Source of the DNA: Bacteroidales bacterium
GTDB lineage: Bacteria; Bacteroidota; Bacteroidia; Bacteroidales; UBA932
DNA: 10,187 nucleotides
NCBI GenBank assembly: GCA_017538685.1
Contig: JAFYIK010000128.1
Location: 1 to 10,187, forward strand
Reading direction: 5' to 3'
Positions 1 through 6,505 of the stretch are shown in pieces (position 1 is the stretch's first letter; each line of letters starts with the position of its first letter). A program made the translations under genes and the position numbers. A model generated the notes under the pieces. That model made no database searches. It was not told the origin of the DNA and saw only the letters and a list, made by a program, of their open reading frames with translations.

Positions 1-677
1 CCGGCCGTGTCCGGGACGTGTGCGTCCGCCTGCGCTTTGATGACAGGGGCGACAGCTTTCTTGATGTCGCGGGTGTCTTCGGTGCTGCAGATGCCCTGGA
101 AGCCGGCTCCGGTGTCCCAGGTAATGTCCAGCTTGGGCTCGTGCCGGAGCAGTTCGCCCGTGAACGAGGTCATACTGATTATGCACCTTTGGGCTACGCT
201 GGACAGCGCGCGGACTTTGCGGCTGCCTTTCTTGAAGACGCCCGGATACTTTGCGAACATTCTCGCAGCTATCTGCCTGTGCTCGTCCTGTCCGCGCTGC
301 GTCAGACGGCCGTCCATACCCGCGTGGAGGCCTATTATTTCCTTTATTCTGCCGTACGCTTTCTCGCCATCTTCGGTGAGGAGCCCTTCTTCTGCGATTT
401 TGCCGTATTTCTCCATCACCCACGGATACTTCTGCCCGGCCCAGTCGCTTCTGGATCCGTGCCTTCCGTAGTGGCTGATGTAGAACGGCTTGTATCCTTT
501 CGGCACCTTGGTCTCCGGGGCTGGAAGGTACTCATACGGATTGGTGTTGATGCCCGCCCTTTCGATGTTTTCGTGGATAAGTCCGGCTATTTCGGGATTC
601 TTTTCGTCCTGTGCAGATGCGGCCAGTGTCATCATTAACACTACCCCCAATGCACACAATAGTCTCTTCGTGTTCAT
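1..677 (-). CDS. Secreted histidine-type phosphatase (MINPP/phytase-like), C-terminal part beyond the window
   Basis: The reverse strand is open from an ATG at 677 to the window edge, giving about 225 codons with no stop. Residues 1-22 form a signal peptide with an ASA|Q cleavage site. The histidine acid phosphatase signature RHGSR lies at residues 72-76 within YISHYGRHGSR; its His is the phosphorylated nucleophile in this superfamily. About 90 residues further on, KVRALSSVAQR fits the second conserved Arg block that helps bind phosphate. Bacteroidota relatives are periplasmic or surface multiple-inositol-polyphosphate phosphatases releasing phosphate from phytate-like substrates; the substrate here is inferred. 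The C-terminal HD/HAE proton-donor motif must lie off the window, so activity cannot be judged. The gene starts 77 nt beyond the stop of the upstream SDR gene and could have its own promoter at 691-730. The call to the superfamily is secure. Confidence 0.88.
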   Translation of the reverse strand, partial: MNTKRLLCALGVVLMMTLAASAQDEKNPEIAGLIHENIERAGINTNPYEYLPAPETKVPKGYKPFYISHYGRHGSRSDWAGQKYPWVMEKYGKIAEEGLLTEDGEKAYGRIKEIIGLHAGMDGRLTQRGQDEHRQIAARMFAKYPGVFKKGSRKVRALSSVAQRCIISMTSFTGELLRHEPKLDITWDTGAGFQGICSTEDTRDIKKAVAPVIKAQADAHVPDTA

Positions 678-690
678 AAATGGTTAGTTT

Positions 691-730
691 GCGTCTTTTG
701 CGAAAGATAGTAATAATTTGCGAAAGACGC
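691..730 (-). promoter_or_regulatory. Repeat-bearing upstream region of the phosphatase gene
   Basis: This 40-nt stretch is bounded by a perfect 8-bp inverted repeat (GCGTCTTT at 691-698, AAAGACGC at 723-730). It also holds an 11-bp direct repeat, TTTGCGAAAGA, at 697-707 and 717-727, exactly 20 bp apart. Read on the minus strand, the gene-proximal copy includes TATCTTTC, one base off the Bacteroidota -7 box TAnnTTTG, about 25 nt before the ATG. The distal copy falls roughly where a -33 element would be. No T-run follows the inverted repeat, so it does not look like an intrinsic terminator for the SDR operon. A promoter covered by twin regulator sites is an inference from this geometry. Confidence 0.4.
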
Positions 731-753
731 CTAAAAAATATGTACGCCGATTA

Positions 754-1608
754 TTACTTCGAATTGAGTTTTTCGGCGAAGCGCACGAGTTTTGGGGAGG
801 CCAGGATGCGCGCGGCGGAGTCCCACCAGCGTGCGGGAAGGATCGCGTGCCCTACGACCATAGTGCGGGCGAAAGAGCCAGTGAGGTAGCGGGCGCGGGG
901 TCGGCGGGCTTTCACCGCCCGCACAATCGCGTGCGTCACCTTCGAGGGCGAGGAAAGGAAGTTCGAAGAATAACCCTTGTCCAGAACCGCGGCTTCGCGA
1001 AGGGCGTCGCCCTCATAGGCCGTTCCGGCCGACGACTCCGCCAGGTGCCTGGCCGCAATGATTCCCCAGTTGGTCTTTATTCCGCCCGGCTCGATCAGCA
1101 CGACGTCGATTCCGAAGGGCTTCACTTCCATTCTCATTGCTTCGGACAGGGCTTCGACCGCGTATTTGGACACATTGTACCACGCTCCGAAATACATACA
1201 GGCGCGCCCCGCCACCGAGCTGACGTTGATGATGCGGCCGAACCCGCGCTCGCGCATTCCGGGCAGCACCTTCCGGCAGAGCGACGCCAGCCCGAACACG
1301 TTCACGTCCAGCTGCCTGCGCGCCTCCTCCATCGGCACATTCTCTATCGCCCCGAAATACCCGAAGCCCGCGTTGTTGATCAGGATGTCGATCTCACCCG
1401 CCGCTGCGAGGCATTCGTCGATCGCCGCCTCGTCGCACACGTCGAGTCTCAGCGGCGTCACGCCGAACTCGCGCAGCGGCTCCATAAGCTCCGTACGCCT
1501 CGCTCCGGCATAGACCTTATGCCCAGCCTGCGCGAGCGTCTTGGCCACATCGAATCCGATTCCGCTCGACCCTCCGGTCACGAGTATCCTGTAAGATTTC
1601 TTTTTCAT
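754..1608 (-). CDS. SDR-family NAD(P)-dependent oxidoreductase
   Basis: A 284-aa classical short-chain dehydrogenase/reductase. The Rossmann cofactor motif TGGSSGIG is at residues 11-18, NNAG at 78-81, the structural Asn at 103, and the catalytic set is Ser131 (NVSS), Tyr144 and Lys148 (YNVSK). The PGG segment after strand beta-6 (IEPGGIKT) is also present. No acidic residue closes the second strand at the ribose-binding position; GARR at 35-38 instead suggests NADPH preference (inference). The C-terminal 100 residues form the variable substrate region, so the substrate cannot be named. It is the last gene of the operon, starting 3 nt after the luxS stop, so it is probably co-transcribed with it. 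No sequence feature ties it to AI-2 metabolism. Confidence 0.9.
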   Translation of the reverse strand: MKKKSYRILVTGGSSGIGFDVAKTLAQAGHKVYAGARRTELMEPLREFGVTPLRLDVCDEAAIDECLAAAGEIDILINNAGFGYFGAIENVPMEEARRQLDVNVFGLASLCRKVLPGMRERGFGRIINVSSVAGRACMYFGAWYNVSKYAVEALSEAMRMEVKPFGIDVVLIEPGGIKTNWGIIAARHLAESSAGTAYEGDALREAAVLDKGYSSNFLSSPSKVTHAIVRAVKARRPRARYLTGSFARTMVVGHAILPARWWDSAARILASPKLVRFAEKLNSK

Positions 1609-1611
1609 ATT

Positions 1612-2106
1612 CTATGCGTCAGCGAAAGTTTTGCCGTCTTCCAGGACGACCTGGAGTTTGGTGTATTCGGAGTGGAAATCGTTCTGGAGGCGGTCCTGGT
1701 AGCGGGCGGCTTCCCATTTGCACATAGGGAGGTCGTGAAGCAGATAGTTGCCGCAGGTCTGGGGCTCGGTGGCGGGGACGTGGTCCTGCTCAAGGATCCA
1801 GCGGAGGCACTCGCAGGTCAGGCTGCGCATATCCTCGACCGTGTATGAACCGGTCATAACTATGTACATTCCGGTCAGACAGCCCATAGGGCCCACATAG
1901 ACGACATCGTCCTTCGCGGCGGAATTGCGGAACCAGGTGGCCATCAGGTGCTCCAGGCTGTGCATAGCGGCTGGAGCGACGGCGGGTTCTTTGTTGGGCT
2001 CGGTGATGCGGAGATCGAAGGTGGTGAAGCCTTTGTCCTGGCGGCTCACATAAATGCCCGGCTTCAGATGTGTATGGTCGATGGTAAAACTCTGAATGAC
2101 TTCCAT
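1612..2106 (-). CDS. luxS: S-ribosylhomocysteine lyase LuxS
   Basis: A 164-aa full-length LuxS. It cleaves S-ribosylhomocysteine to homocysteine and DPD, the precursor of autoinducer-2, in the activated methyl cycle. The metal-binding HxxEH motif is HSLEH at residues 49-53 (His49, Glu52, His53). The catalytic Cys is Cys76 in GPMGCLTGMY, and the third metal ligand is Cys118 in TCGNYLLHDL. The N-terminal DHTHLKPG and the DLR strand also match the family. The ATG at 2106 lies 2 nt after the stop of the membrane-protein gene upstream, and the SDR gene follows 3 nt after its stop, so translation is probably coupled. The partner nucleosidase gene (Pfs/MTAN) is not in the window, so the locus is not a complete methyl-cycle operon. 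Confidence 0.97.
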   Translation of the reverse strand: MEVIQSFTIDHTHLKPGIYVSRQDKGFTTFDLRITEPNKEPAVAPAAMHSLEHLMATWFRNSAAKDDVVYVGPMGCLTGMYIVMTGSYTVEDMRSLTCECLRWILEQDHVPATEPQTCGNYLLHDLPMCKWEAARYQDRLQNDFHSEYTKLQVVLEDGKTFADA

Positions 2107-2108
2107 TT

Positions 2109-2603
2109 TCAGCCTTTCTTGTTTAACAGGTAAATGACTCCGACTATCAGCGCGATGACCAGTCCGTAGGTGACGATACCGTTGAACAGACCTTCGTGAT
2201 TCATCCTGAACCAGAAGATTCCATAGTTTATGGCGAACAGAAGCACCCCTCCGGCAAGGCCGATAAGAAGTCCCCAGACTGTTCCTCCGGCATTGTTTTT
2301 CCAGGTGTTCTCCTTAATGGATTTGACGAGCAGGTAGCAGAACGGGATAAGGCCTACTATAATCGAAATGATCAGTGCGATGGTCTTTTTTGTGTTATGC
2401 ACGGCACGGGCCTCTTCGGTCTTCATCTGCGCTTCCTCGAAACGGTCGAGGATAGCCTTCTCCTGCGGAGTCATCAGCTGCTCGTACATCTTCAGGATGT
2501 CGTCGTCCTGGGCATAGGCCGACGTGCATAAGAAATTGGATCGGCTGTCTAAAGCGAACGCGGCGATTGCGCCGGCGAGGATTATAATCAGTATTCGTTT
2601 CAT
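2109..2603 (-). CDS. Exported three-helix membrane protein of unknown function
   Basis: 164 aa. A signal peptide occupies roughly residues 1-31 (ending AYA|Q). A charged, probably helical extracytoplasmic segment of about 40 residues follows (35-72, rich in E, K, Q and M). Three predicted membrane helices then lie at about 74-93, 108-131 and 141-160, and the protein ends in a short NKKG tail. I recognise no catalytic motif and assign no family. Its ATG overlaps the stop of the LRR-like gene upstream in an ATGA arrangement (2600-2603), and its own stop is 2 nt before luxS. Synthesis of these proteins is therefore likely coupled, though the functional link to LuxS is unproven. Calling it an AI-2 exporter would be speculation; three helices is fewer than the TqsA-type exporters have. 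Confidence 0.75.
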   Translation of the reverse strand: MKRILIIILAGAIAAFALDSRSNFLCTSAYAQDDDILKMYEQLMTPQEKAILDRFEEAQMKTEEARAVHNTKKTIALIISIIVGLIPFCYLLVKSIKENTWKNNAGGTVWGLLIGLAGGVLLFAINYGIFWFRMNHEGLFNGIVTYGLVIALIVGVIYLLNKKG

Positions 2604-3052
2604 CGGTACCAGATTGTGTTAGGGTCGTTTTCGCTGTAGCGGCGCTTGACCACGATTGAACCTTCGTCCATAGGGGTAATCAGTTTCGGGTGGCAGCCGG
2701 TGGCGAGCACGAGAGTCTTAAGCTTGGGGCTCTGCACGGCGACTAATTCCAGCTTGTAATTCGCGCTCAGGTCCACCGTCTCCAGTTCGCTATCTCCGAG
2801 CCAGACCTGGCGAAGATTAGGGAATTTCTTCAGGTCGTCATAGGTTTTCACCTCGAAGATGTGGATGCGGTAGACCGTAAGGTTCAGCACGGTCAGCGAA
2901 TCGGCCTCGGCCTTCGAGAGCACGCCGTCTTCATTGATGTCACCCGATTTCAGCGCACATCTTAAGACCTCCGGATCGGAGAATTTCAGCTCCTGCGCAA
3001 AAGAGTTGAAACTGATGAGCGCCAGGGCGACTATGTAAAGGAATTTCTTCAT
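2600..3052 (-). CDS. Small exported LRR-like protein with an EF-hand-like loop
   Basis: The ATG at 3052 (MKKFLYIV) was chosen over an in-frame codon at 3073. The 3073 codon coincides with the edge of the -7 box, and only the shorter form starts with a normal signal peptide (cleavage near FA|QE, residues 19-20). The mature part has an EF-hand/dockerin-like loop, GDINEDGVLSKAEA at 37-50, then irregular leucine-rich repeats (DLKKFPNLRQVWLGDSELE, followed by VDLSANYKLELVAV). This layout is common in small secreted Bacteroidota LRR proteins and suggests calcium-stabilised protein binding, which is inferred. At 150 aa it holds only three or four repeats. It is the first gene of the operon containing luxS, with about 14 nt between the predicted transcription start and the ATG. 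Confidence 0.72.
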   Translation of the reverse strand: MKKFLYIVALALISFNSFAQELKFSDPEVLRCALKSGDINEDGVLSKAEADSLTVLNLTVYRIHIFEVKTYDDLKKFPNLRQVWLGDSELETVDLSANYKLELVAVQSPKLKTLVLATGCHPKLITPMDEGSIVVKRRYSENDPNTIWYR

Positions 3053-3072
3053 AAACTGATGTGGTTTCTCCA

Positions 3073-3080
3073 CAAAGATA
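3073..3080 (-). promoter_or_regulatory. -7 box TATCTTTG for the luxS-containing operon
   Basis: On the minus strand this reads TATCTTTG, a perfect match to the Bacteroidota -7 consensus TAnnTTTG, 20 nt upstream of the ATG at 3052. The -33 element is weak (TTC-rich, no clear TTTG). It sits back to back with the plus-strand box of dsbD at 3083-3090. Confidence 0.6.
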
Positions 3081-3082
3081 AT

Positions 3083-3090
3083 TATATTTG
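3083..3090 (+). promoter_or_regulatory. -7 box TATATTTG for dsbD
   Basis: This is a perfect TAnnTTTG match ending 7 nt before the dsbD ATG at 3098. Transcription in this phylum usually begins a few nucleotides after the box, so the transcript would start at or next to the start codon. That predicts a leaderless or nearly leaderless mRNA. The -33 element is not clear. Confidence 0.6.
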
Positions 3091-3097
3091 AAGAACT

Positions 3098-4954
3098 ATG
3101 ATTATGTCCTTTCTGTTAGCGTTATTGTTCCAGCTTTCTCCCGCGGTCGTGTGGGAAGCGAAGGTGGATCGTGCGGATAATGATAAATACGAACTGGTCA
3201 TCACCGGCAAGGTGGGCGAAGGATACTATATCCACCCTATGGCGGACAAAGCCGTCGGCGTCAGCCTCGAGCTGGCGGAGGGCCTCACCCCGCTGGGCGG
3301 GCCGGTGGAGCAATATGCGCCGGCGGACTACAAGGGCGTGGAGGTGGTCTCGGGGACGTACGTCCTACGGCAGGCCATTGACACCCAAGGCGCGGCCGCG
3401 GTCGCGGGCACTGTAACCTGGAGCGCCTGCCACGGCGACGAATGCGAAGCGCCGCAGGACTACGACTTCCGGGTCGCGCTGCCCCAAACTGATAAGATTC
3501 CCGATCAGGCAGGGGATGACGGAAAAACATCTTTATGGTCTCTGGTGCTGGAGGCGATCCTCTGGGGCCTGTTGATGCTGCTGACGCCGTGCGTGTTCCC
3601 GATGGTGCCGATGACGGTGTCGTTCTTCCTCAGGCAGGGCGGTTCTCCGGGGCAGGGGCGCTTCAAGGCGGCGATGTACGGCCTGTTCATCGTGCTGCTG
3701 TACACCGTTCCGATCAGCGTGATAATCGGCCTGACGTGGGCGGTTGGCGGCTCGACCGTCACTGCGGACATTTTCAACTGGCTCAGCACGCATTGGCTGC
3801 CGAATATTATCTTCTTCCTCGTGTTTATGGTCTTCGCCGCTTCGTTCTTCGGGGCGTTCGAGATCGTGCTGCCGTCGTCGTGGACAAATAAAGCCGATGC
3901 TGGCAGCGAGAGGAAAGGCCTGCTGGGCGTGTTCTTCCTTGCCCTCACGCTTGTGCTGGTGAGTTTCAGCTGCACAGGGCCGATCGTGGGTACGGTCCTT
4001 ATCAAGAGCACGCAGGGTGAGTTCTGGGCTCCTATGGTCACGATGCTCGCGTTCAGCATAGCCTTTGCGCTGCCGTTTACCCTTTTCGCGTTCTTCCCGT
4101 CCGTGCTGTCGAAACTCCCGCGCAGCGGCGGCTGGCTGAATAGCGTGAAGGTCACGCTCGGTTTCGTGGAAATAGCGCTTGGCCTTAAGTTCCTCAGTGT
4201 GGCGGACCAGACCTACCACTGGCATCTGCTGGACAGGGACATCTATCTTGCGATTTGGATCATCTGTTTCACCCTGCTGGGATTGTACCTGCTGGGGCTG
4301 ATCAGATTCAAATACGACACACCGATAAAAAAATTTTCAGTCGGCCGTATCGCGTTGATTATCATCGACTTCGCGTTCGTCGCGTATATGATCCCCGGAA
4401 TGTGGGGCGCGCCGCTGAAGGCCCTGAGCGGATACCTCCCGCCGATGGAAACCCAGCATATCAGGCTAGGGAAGTACGCGCCCGCGGCGGGTAAGAGCGT
4501 CGTCCTGCCCGGCACGGTGATCGGTAATGTGGTCGCGTTGCCGCACGGGCTGACCGGCTACGATAATCTGGAGGACGGTATCGCCGCTGCGGCGGCATCG
4601 GGTAAACGTGTTTTCGTGGATATCACGGGGCACGGATGCGTGAACTGCCGAGAGATGGAGGCCCGTGTGTGGAGCAATCCGGAAGTGCTGCAGAGGCTCA
4701 GGGATAACTTCGTCATCGTTTCTCTTTATGTGGACGACAAAACTCGCCTGCCTGAAGAAAAGTGGGTCACCACCCCCAACGGCAAGGTGCTGAAAGACGT
4801 CGGCCGCGTGAACGCCCGCCTTGTGCTGGAACGTTTCGGCGTGAACTCCCAGCCTAACTATTTCATTTTGGACGCTGAGGGTAACACCATTGCTGGCCCT
4901 CGCGGCTATAACCTCGATCCCGTGGCATTCGCTCGCTTCCTGGATCTCGAATAG
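3098..4954 (+). CDS. dsbD: Thiol:disulfide interchange protein DsbD
   Basis: A 618-aa three-domain DsbD, which passes electrons from cytoplasmic thioredoxin across the inner membrane to periplasmic thiol proteins. Domain 1 (about 16-128) is the periplasmic immunoglobulin-like domain with Cys pair C111/C116 (SACHGDEC). Domain 2 has eight predicted helices (about 146-440), with C165 in LTPCVFPMVP and C292 in SCTGPIVG as the membrane pair. Domain 3 (about 485-618) is thioredoxin-like, with active site CVNC at 514-517 in the GHGCVNCREME context. All six redox cysteines are present. The start is ATG 3098; ATG 3104 (MSFLLALL) is an alternative and both give a short signal peptide. The linker at 133-143 (KIPDQAGDDGK) looks like translated interspersed repeat. 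A hairpin follows 13 nt after the stop. Confidence 0.95.
   Translation: MIMSFLLALLFQLSPAVVWEAKVDRADNDKYELVITGKVGEGYYIHPMADKAVGVSLELAEGLTPLGGPVEQYAPADYKGVEVVSGTYVLRQAIDTQGAAAVAGTVTWSACHGDECEAPQDYDFRVALPQTDKIPDQAGDDGKTSLWSLVLEAILWGLLMLLTPCVFPMVPMTVSFFLRQGGSPGQGRFKAAMYGLFIVLLYTVPISVIIGLTWAVGGSTVTADIFNWLSTHWLPNIIFFLVFMVFAASFFGAFEIVLPSSWTNKADAGSERKGLLGVFFLALTLVLVSFSCTGPIVGTVLIKSTQGEFWAPMVTMLAFSIAFALPFTLFAFFPSVLSKLPRSGGWLNSVKVTLGFVEIALGLKFLSVADQTYHWHLLDRDIYLAIWIICFTLLGLYLLGLIRFKYDTPIKKFSVGRIALIIIDFAFVAYMIPGMWGAPLKALSGYLPPMETQHIRLGKYAPAAGKSVVLPGTVIGNVVALPHGLTGYDNLEDGIAAAAASGKRVFVDITGHGCVNCREMEARVWSNPEVLQRLRDNFVIVSLYVDDKTRLPEEKWVTTPNGKVLKDVGRVNARLVLERFGVNSQPNYFILDAEGNTIAGPRGYNLDPVAFARFLDLE
3494..3522 (+). 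repeat. Palindromic interspersed-repeat-like insert within dsbD
   Basis: The DNA runs GATTCCCGATCAGGC then AGGGGATGACGG, with inverted arms TCCC and GGGA, and encodes KIPDQAGDDG. IPDQ(V/A)GDD-type peptides are familiar to me as readouts of short palindromic repeats scattered in some bacterial genomes, comparable in kind to in-gene Rickettsia palindromic elements. It lies in frame, exactly in the flexible linker between the N-terminal domain and the first membrane helix, where an insertion would be tolerated. Only one copy is visible in this window. Confidence 0.45.
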
Positions 4955-4967
4955 TGCTTCCGCGTAC

Positions 4968-4994
4968 AAGATGTCCCCAATTTCGGGACATCTT
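4968..4994 (+). terminator. Hairpin copy 1 after dsbD
   Basis: A perfect 10-bp inverted repeat, AAGATGTCCC / GGGACATCTT, with 7-nt loop CAATTTC, begins 13 nt after the dsbD stop. A loose T-containing stretch follows (AAGCATTTTACC), so it could terminate dsbD transcription, although the U-tract is poor. The same stem is repeated at 5020-5046. A REP-like element or a protein-binding palindrome is the alternative. Confidence 0.5.
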
Positions 4995-5019
4995 AAGCAT
5001 TTTACCCCCATTTTCGCTC

Positions 5020-5046
5020 AAGATGTCCCCAAAAATGGGACATCTT
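5020..5046 (+). repeat. Hairpin copy 2, identical stem to copy 1
   Basis: The 10-bp arms AAGATGTCCC / GGGACATCTT are identical to copy 1, but the 7-nt loop is CAAAAAT. It lies 52 bp downstream of copy 1 (about five helical turns) and ends 8 nt before the predicted -33 element of the HAD operon. Stem conservation with a diverged loop points to selection on the palindrome, or to recent duplication of a mobile hairpin element. Confidence 0.6.
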
Positions 5047-5054
5047 TAACGCTA

Positions 5055-5085
5055 TTGTGATTTGCGAAGGAAAAAGTTACATTTG
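5055..5085 (+). promoter_or_regulatory. Promoter of the HAD-lipoprotein-esterase-methyltransferase operon
   Basis: The -7 box TACATTTG (5078-5085) matches TAnnTTTG, and a TTG at 5055-5057 lies 20 nt upstream of it, the expected spacing for a Bacteroidota -33 element. The box overlaps an in-frame GTG at 5085, which therefore cannot be the start on a transcript made from this promoter. Initiation is expected near the next GTG, at 5091. Confidence 0.6.
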
Positions 5086-5090
5086 TGGAA

Positions 5091-5696
5091 GTGATAAAAA
5101 CCATAATATTCGATTTCGGAGGCGTGCTGGTCGACTGGGACCCGCACAGGATGCTTGACGGCTATTTCGGCAGCCGGCAGAAGGCTGACTGGTTCATAAC
5201 CAACATATGCACGAGCGAGTGGAACGCTGAGATGGACGGAGGCAAACCGTTCGCCCAGGGTATTGCAGAGCTGAGCGCCAGGCACCCGGAGTGGGCGACC
5301 GAGATCCAGGCTTACTTCGACCGTTGGATCGAGATGATAGGCGGCGAGATTCCCGGGATGCTGGATGTGGTAAAGGAGCTTAAGGCGAAAGGCTACAAAC
5401 TCTACGGCCTTACCAACTGGTCGGCGGAAACGTTCTGCCAGGTGCGGCATAAATTCGAGGCTTTCGATCTTCTGGACGGGATGCTCGTTTCGGGTGAGGA
5501 GCATATGCTCAAGCCGGCTCCGGAGTTTTTCCGGCTGCTGGTGGACCGTTTCGGGCTGGATCCGGCCGTGAGCCTTTTCATCGACGACAATCAGACTAAT
5601 GTGGACGGCGCCCTGGAATTCGGCTTGCAGGCCATCAGGTTCGTGGACGCCGAGACTCTTCGCGAACAATTAAATACACTGCTATATGAAAACTAA
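5091..5696 (+). CDS. HAD-superfamily hydrolase (subfamily IA, YihX-like)
   Basis: 201 aa from GTG 5091 (read as MIKTIIFDFGGVL, a typical HAD beginning). GTG 5085 is two codons upstream but lies in the -7 box. Motif I is DFGGV with nucleophile Asp8. The usual second Asp (DxD) is Gly10, as in YihX-type sugar-phosphate phosphatases and some epoxide-hydrolase N-domains. Motif II is LTNWS with Thr108/Asn109, motif III is Lys141 (LKPAPEFF), and motif IV is FIDDNQTN with Asp165/Asp166. A helical cap domain (about 15-80) fits the C1 cap. It is probably a cytoplasmic small-molecule phosphatase; the missing general acid leaves dehalogenase-like chemistry possible. Its last 11 nt overlap the next gene, so it heads a four-gene operon. 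Confidence 0.87.
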   Translation: MIKTIIFDFGGVLVDWDPHRMLDGYFGSRQKADWFITNICTSEWNAEMDGGKPFAQGIAELSARHPEWATEIQAYFDRWIEMIGGEIPGMLDVVKELKAKGYKLYGLTNWSAETFCQVRHKFEAFDLLDGMLVSGEEHMLKPAPEFFRLLVDRFGLDPAVSLFIDDNQTNVDGALEFGLQAIRFVDAETLREQLNTLLYEN

Positions 5697-6501
5697 CCAC
5701 GCCCTTCTTTTCGCAGCTCTTTGCATATGCCTGGCAGGCTGCAAACAAACGACAAGTTATCCGCCCGTCAAATCCATAGCTCTCGATTATCCGAATCTAT
5801 CGGCATATGAGGAATCGTGGAACTGCAATTATGATTCGGAAGGCCGCTTGAGCCTGGTGGAGAAGTGCGAGGTCTCAGAAGAAAAGTATAACCTGTCGTG
5901 GAAATACACCTACGACGCCGCTGAACTCAAAGCTGTCTGCGAAGCAAAAGGTTGGAGGGGTTCCCGCACTGCGGAAGTTCTCTTCCGGGACGACTTCACC
6001 CATATGCTGTCATATACTCTCCCTGAAGAGACAACAGAGGATGAATACGGTATCGTTTTCCTGGGCCAGACCTGGGTGGCGGCTTATGCTGAAGGCCGCC
6101 TGGCCAAGGCCGTGTTCACGGATCTTACCTCGGACGGAATGGACATCAGTATGTTCACCTGGGGTGAAGACGGCCTGCTCGTCAAATACGAAGGTTCCGA
6201 CCCGGGAGTGTTCATCGAGATCAAAGATATCGAATACCTTGACACCCCCAATCCTTTTATGGGACCGGATCCGGTCGCCCTCATAATGGGGATGAGTTCT
6301 TTTTATTGGCAGGGATTCGCCGGTCCCAGGCCGGCATCTCTGGTGGCGGGCTACACTAAAGTCACCAGCGACCCATGGTGTGAGGACGTAAGCATAGACC
6401 ACGTCACCCTCAACTACGAAACCGACCTTGACGGCCGCATTTCTCACATCGTCCAGATGATGAACGGTGTCCTCGAGAATGTGGCGACAATCACATACTA
6501 G
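5686..6501 (+). CDS. Lipoprotein with EGRL-type repeats, function unknown
   Basis: 271 aa with a type II signal peptide and lipobox LAGC (lipidated Cys19), so it is a membrane-anchored lipoprotein. The mature part is beta-rich and has recurring short motifs of the (S/A/E/L)(E/D)G(R/L)(L/I) kind: SEGRL at 51-55, AEGRL at 135-139, EDGLL at 161-165 and LDGRI at 248-252. Each is preceded by a Tyr/Trp-containing strand. This resembles YD/RHS-like strand repeats and the large group of Bacteroidota lipoproteins with DUF4595-type domains, but I cannot assign the family with certainty. The start overlaps the HAD gene by 11 nt and the esterase gene begins 4 nt after the stop, so co-expression is likely. 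No enzymatic motif is visible. Confidence 0.75.
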   Translation: MKTNHALLFAALCICLAGCKQTTSYPPVKSIALDYPNLSAYEESWNCNYDSEGRLSLVEKCEVSEEKYNLSWKYTYDAAELKAVCEAKGWRGSRTAEVLFRDDFTHMLSYTLPEETTEDEYGIVFLGQTWVAAYAEGRLAKAVFTDLTSDGMDISMFTWGEDGLLVKYEGSDPGVFIEIKDIEYLDTPNPFMGPDPVALIMGMSSFYWQGFAGPRPASLVAGYTKVTSDPWCEDVSIDHVTLNYETDLDGRISHIVQMMNGVLENVATITY

Positions 6502-6505
6502 CGCT

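Noticed and set aside
18..1848. Long plus-strand open frames at 18-638 and 718-1848
   Set aside because: They are antisense to the histidine-type phosphatase, the SDR and luxS, whose minus-strand products carry clear catalytic motifs. The plus-strand proteins are Arg/His/Gly-rich with no recognisable domain, as expected for shadows in GC-rich DNA.
4968..5046. CRISPR-like repeats
   Set aside because: There are only two copies, each is itself a full palindrome, and the 25-nt linker is not part of a repeat-spacer series.
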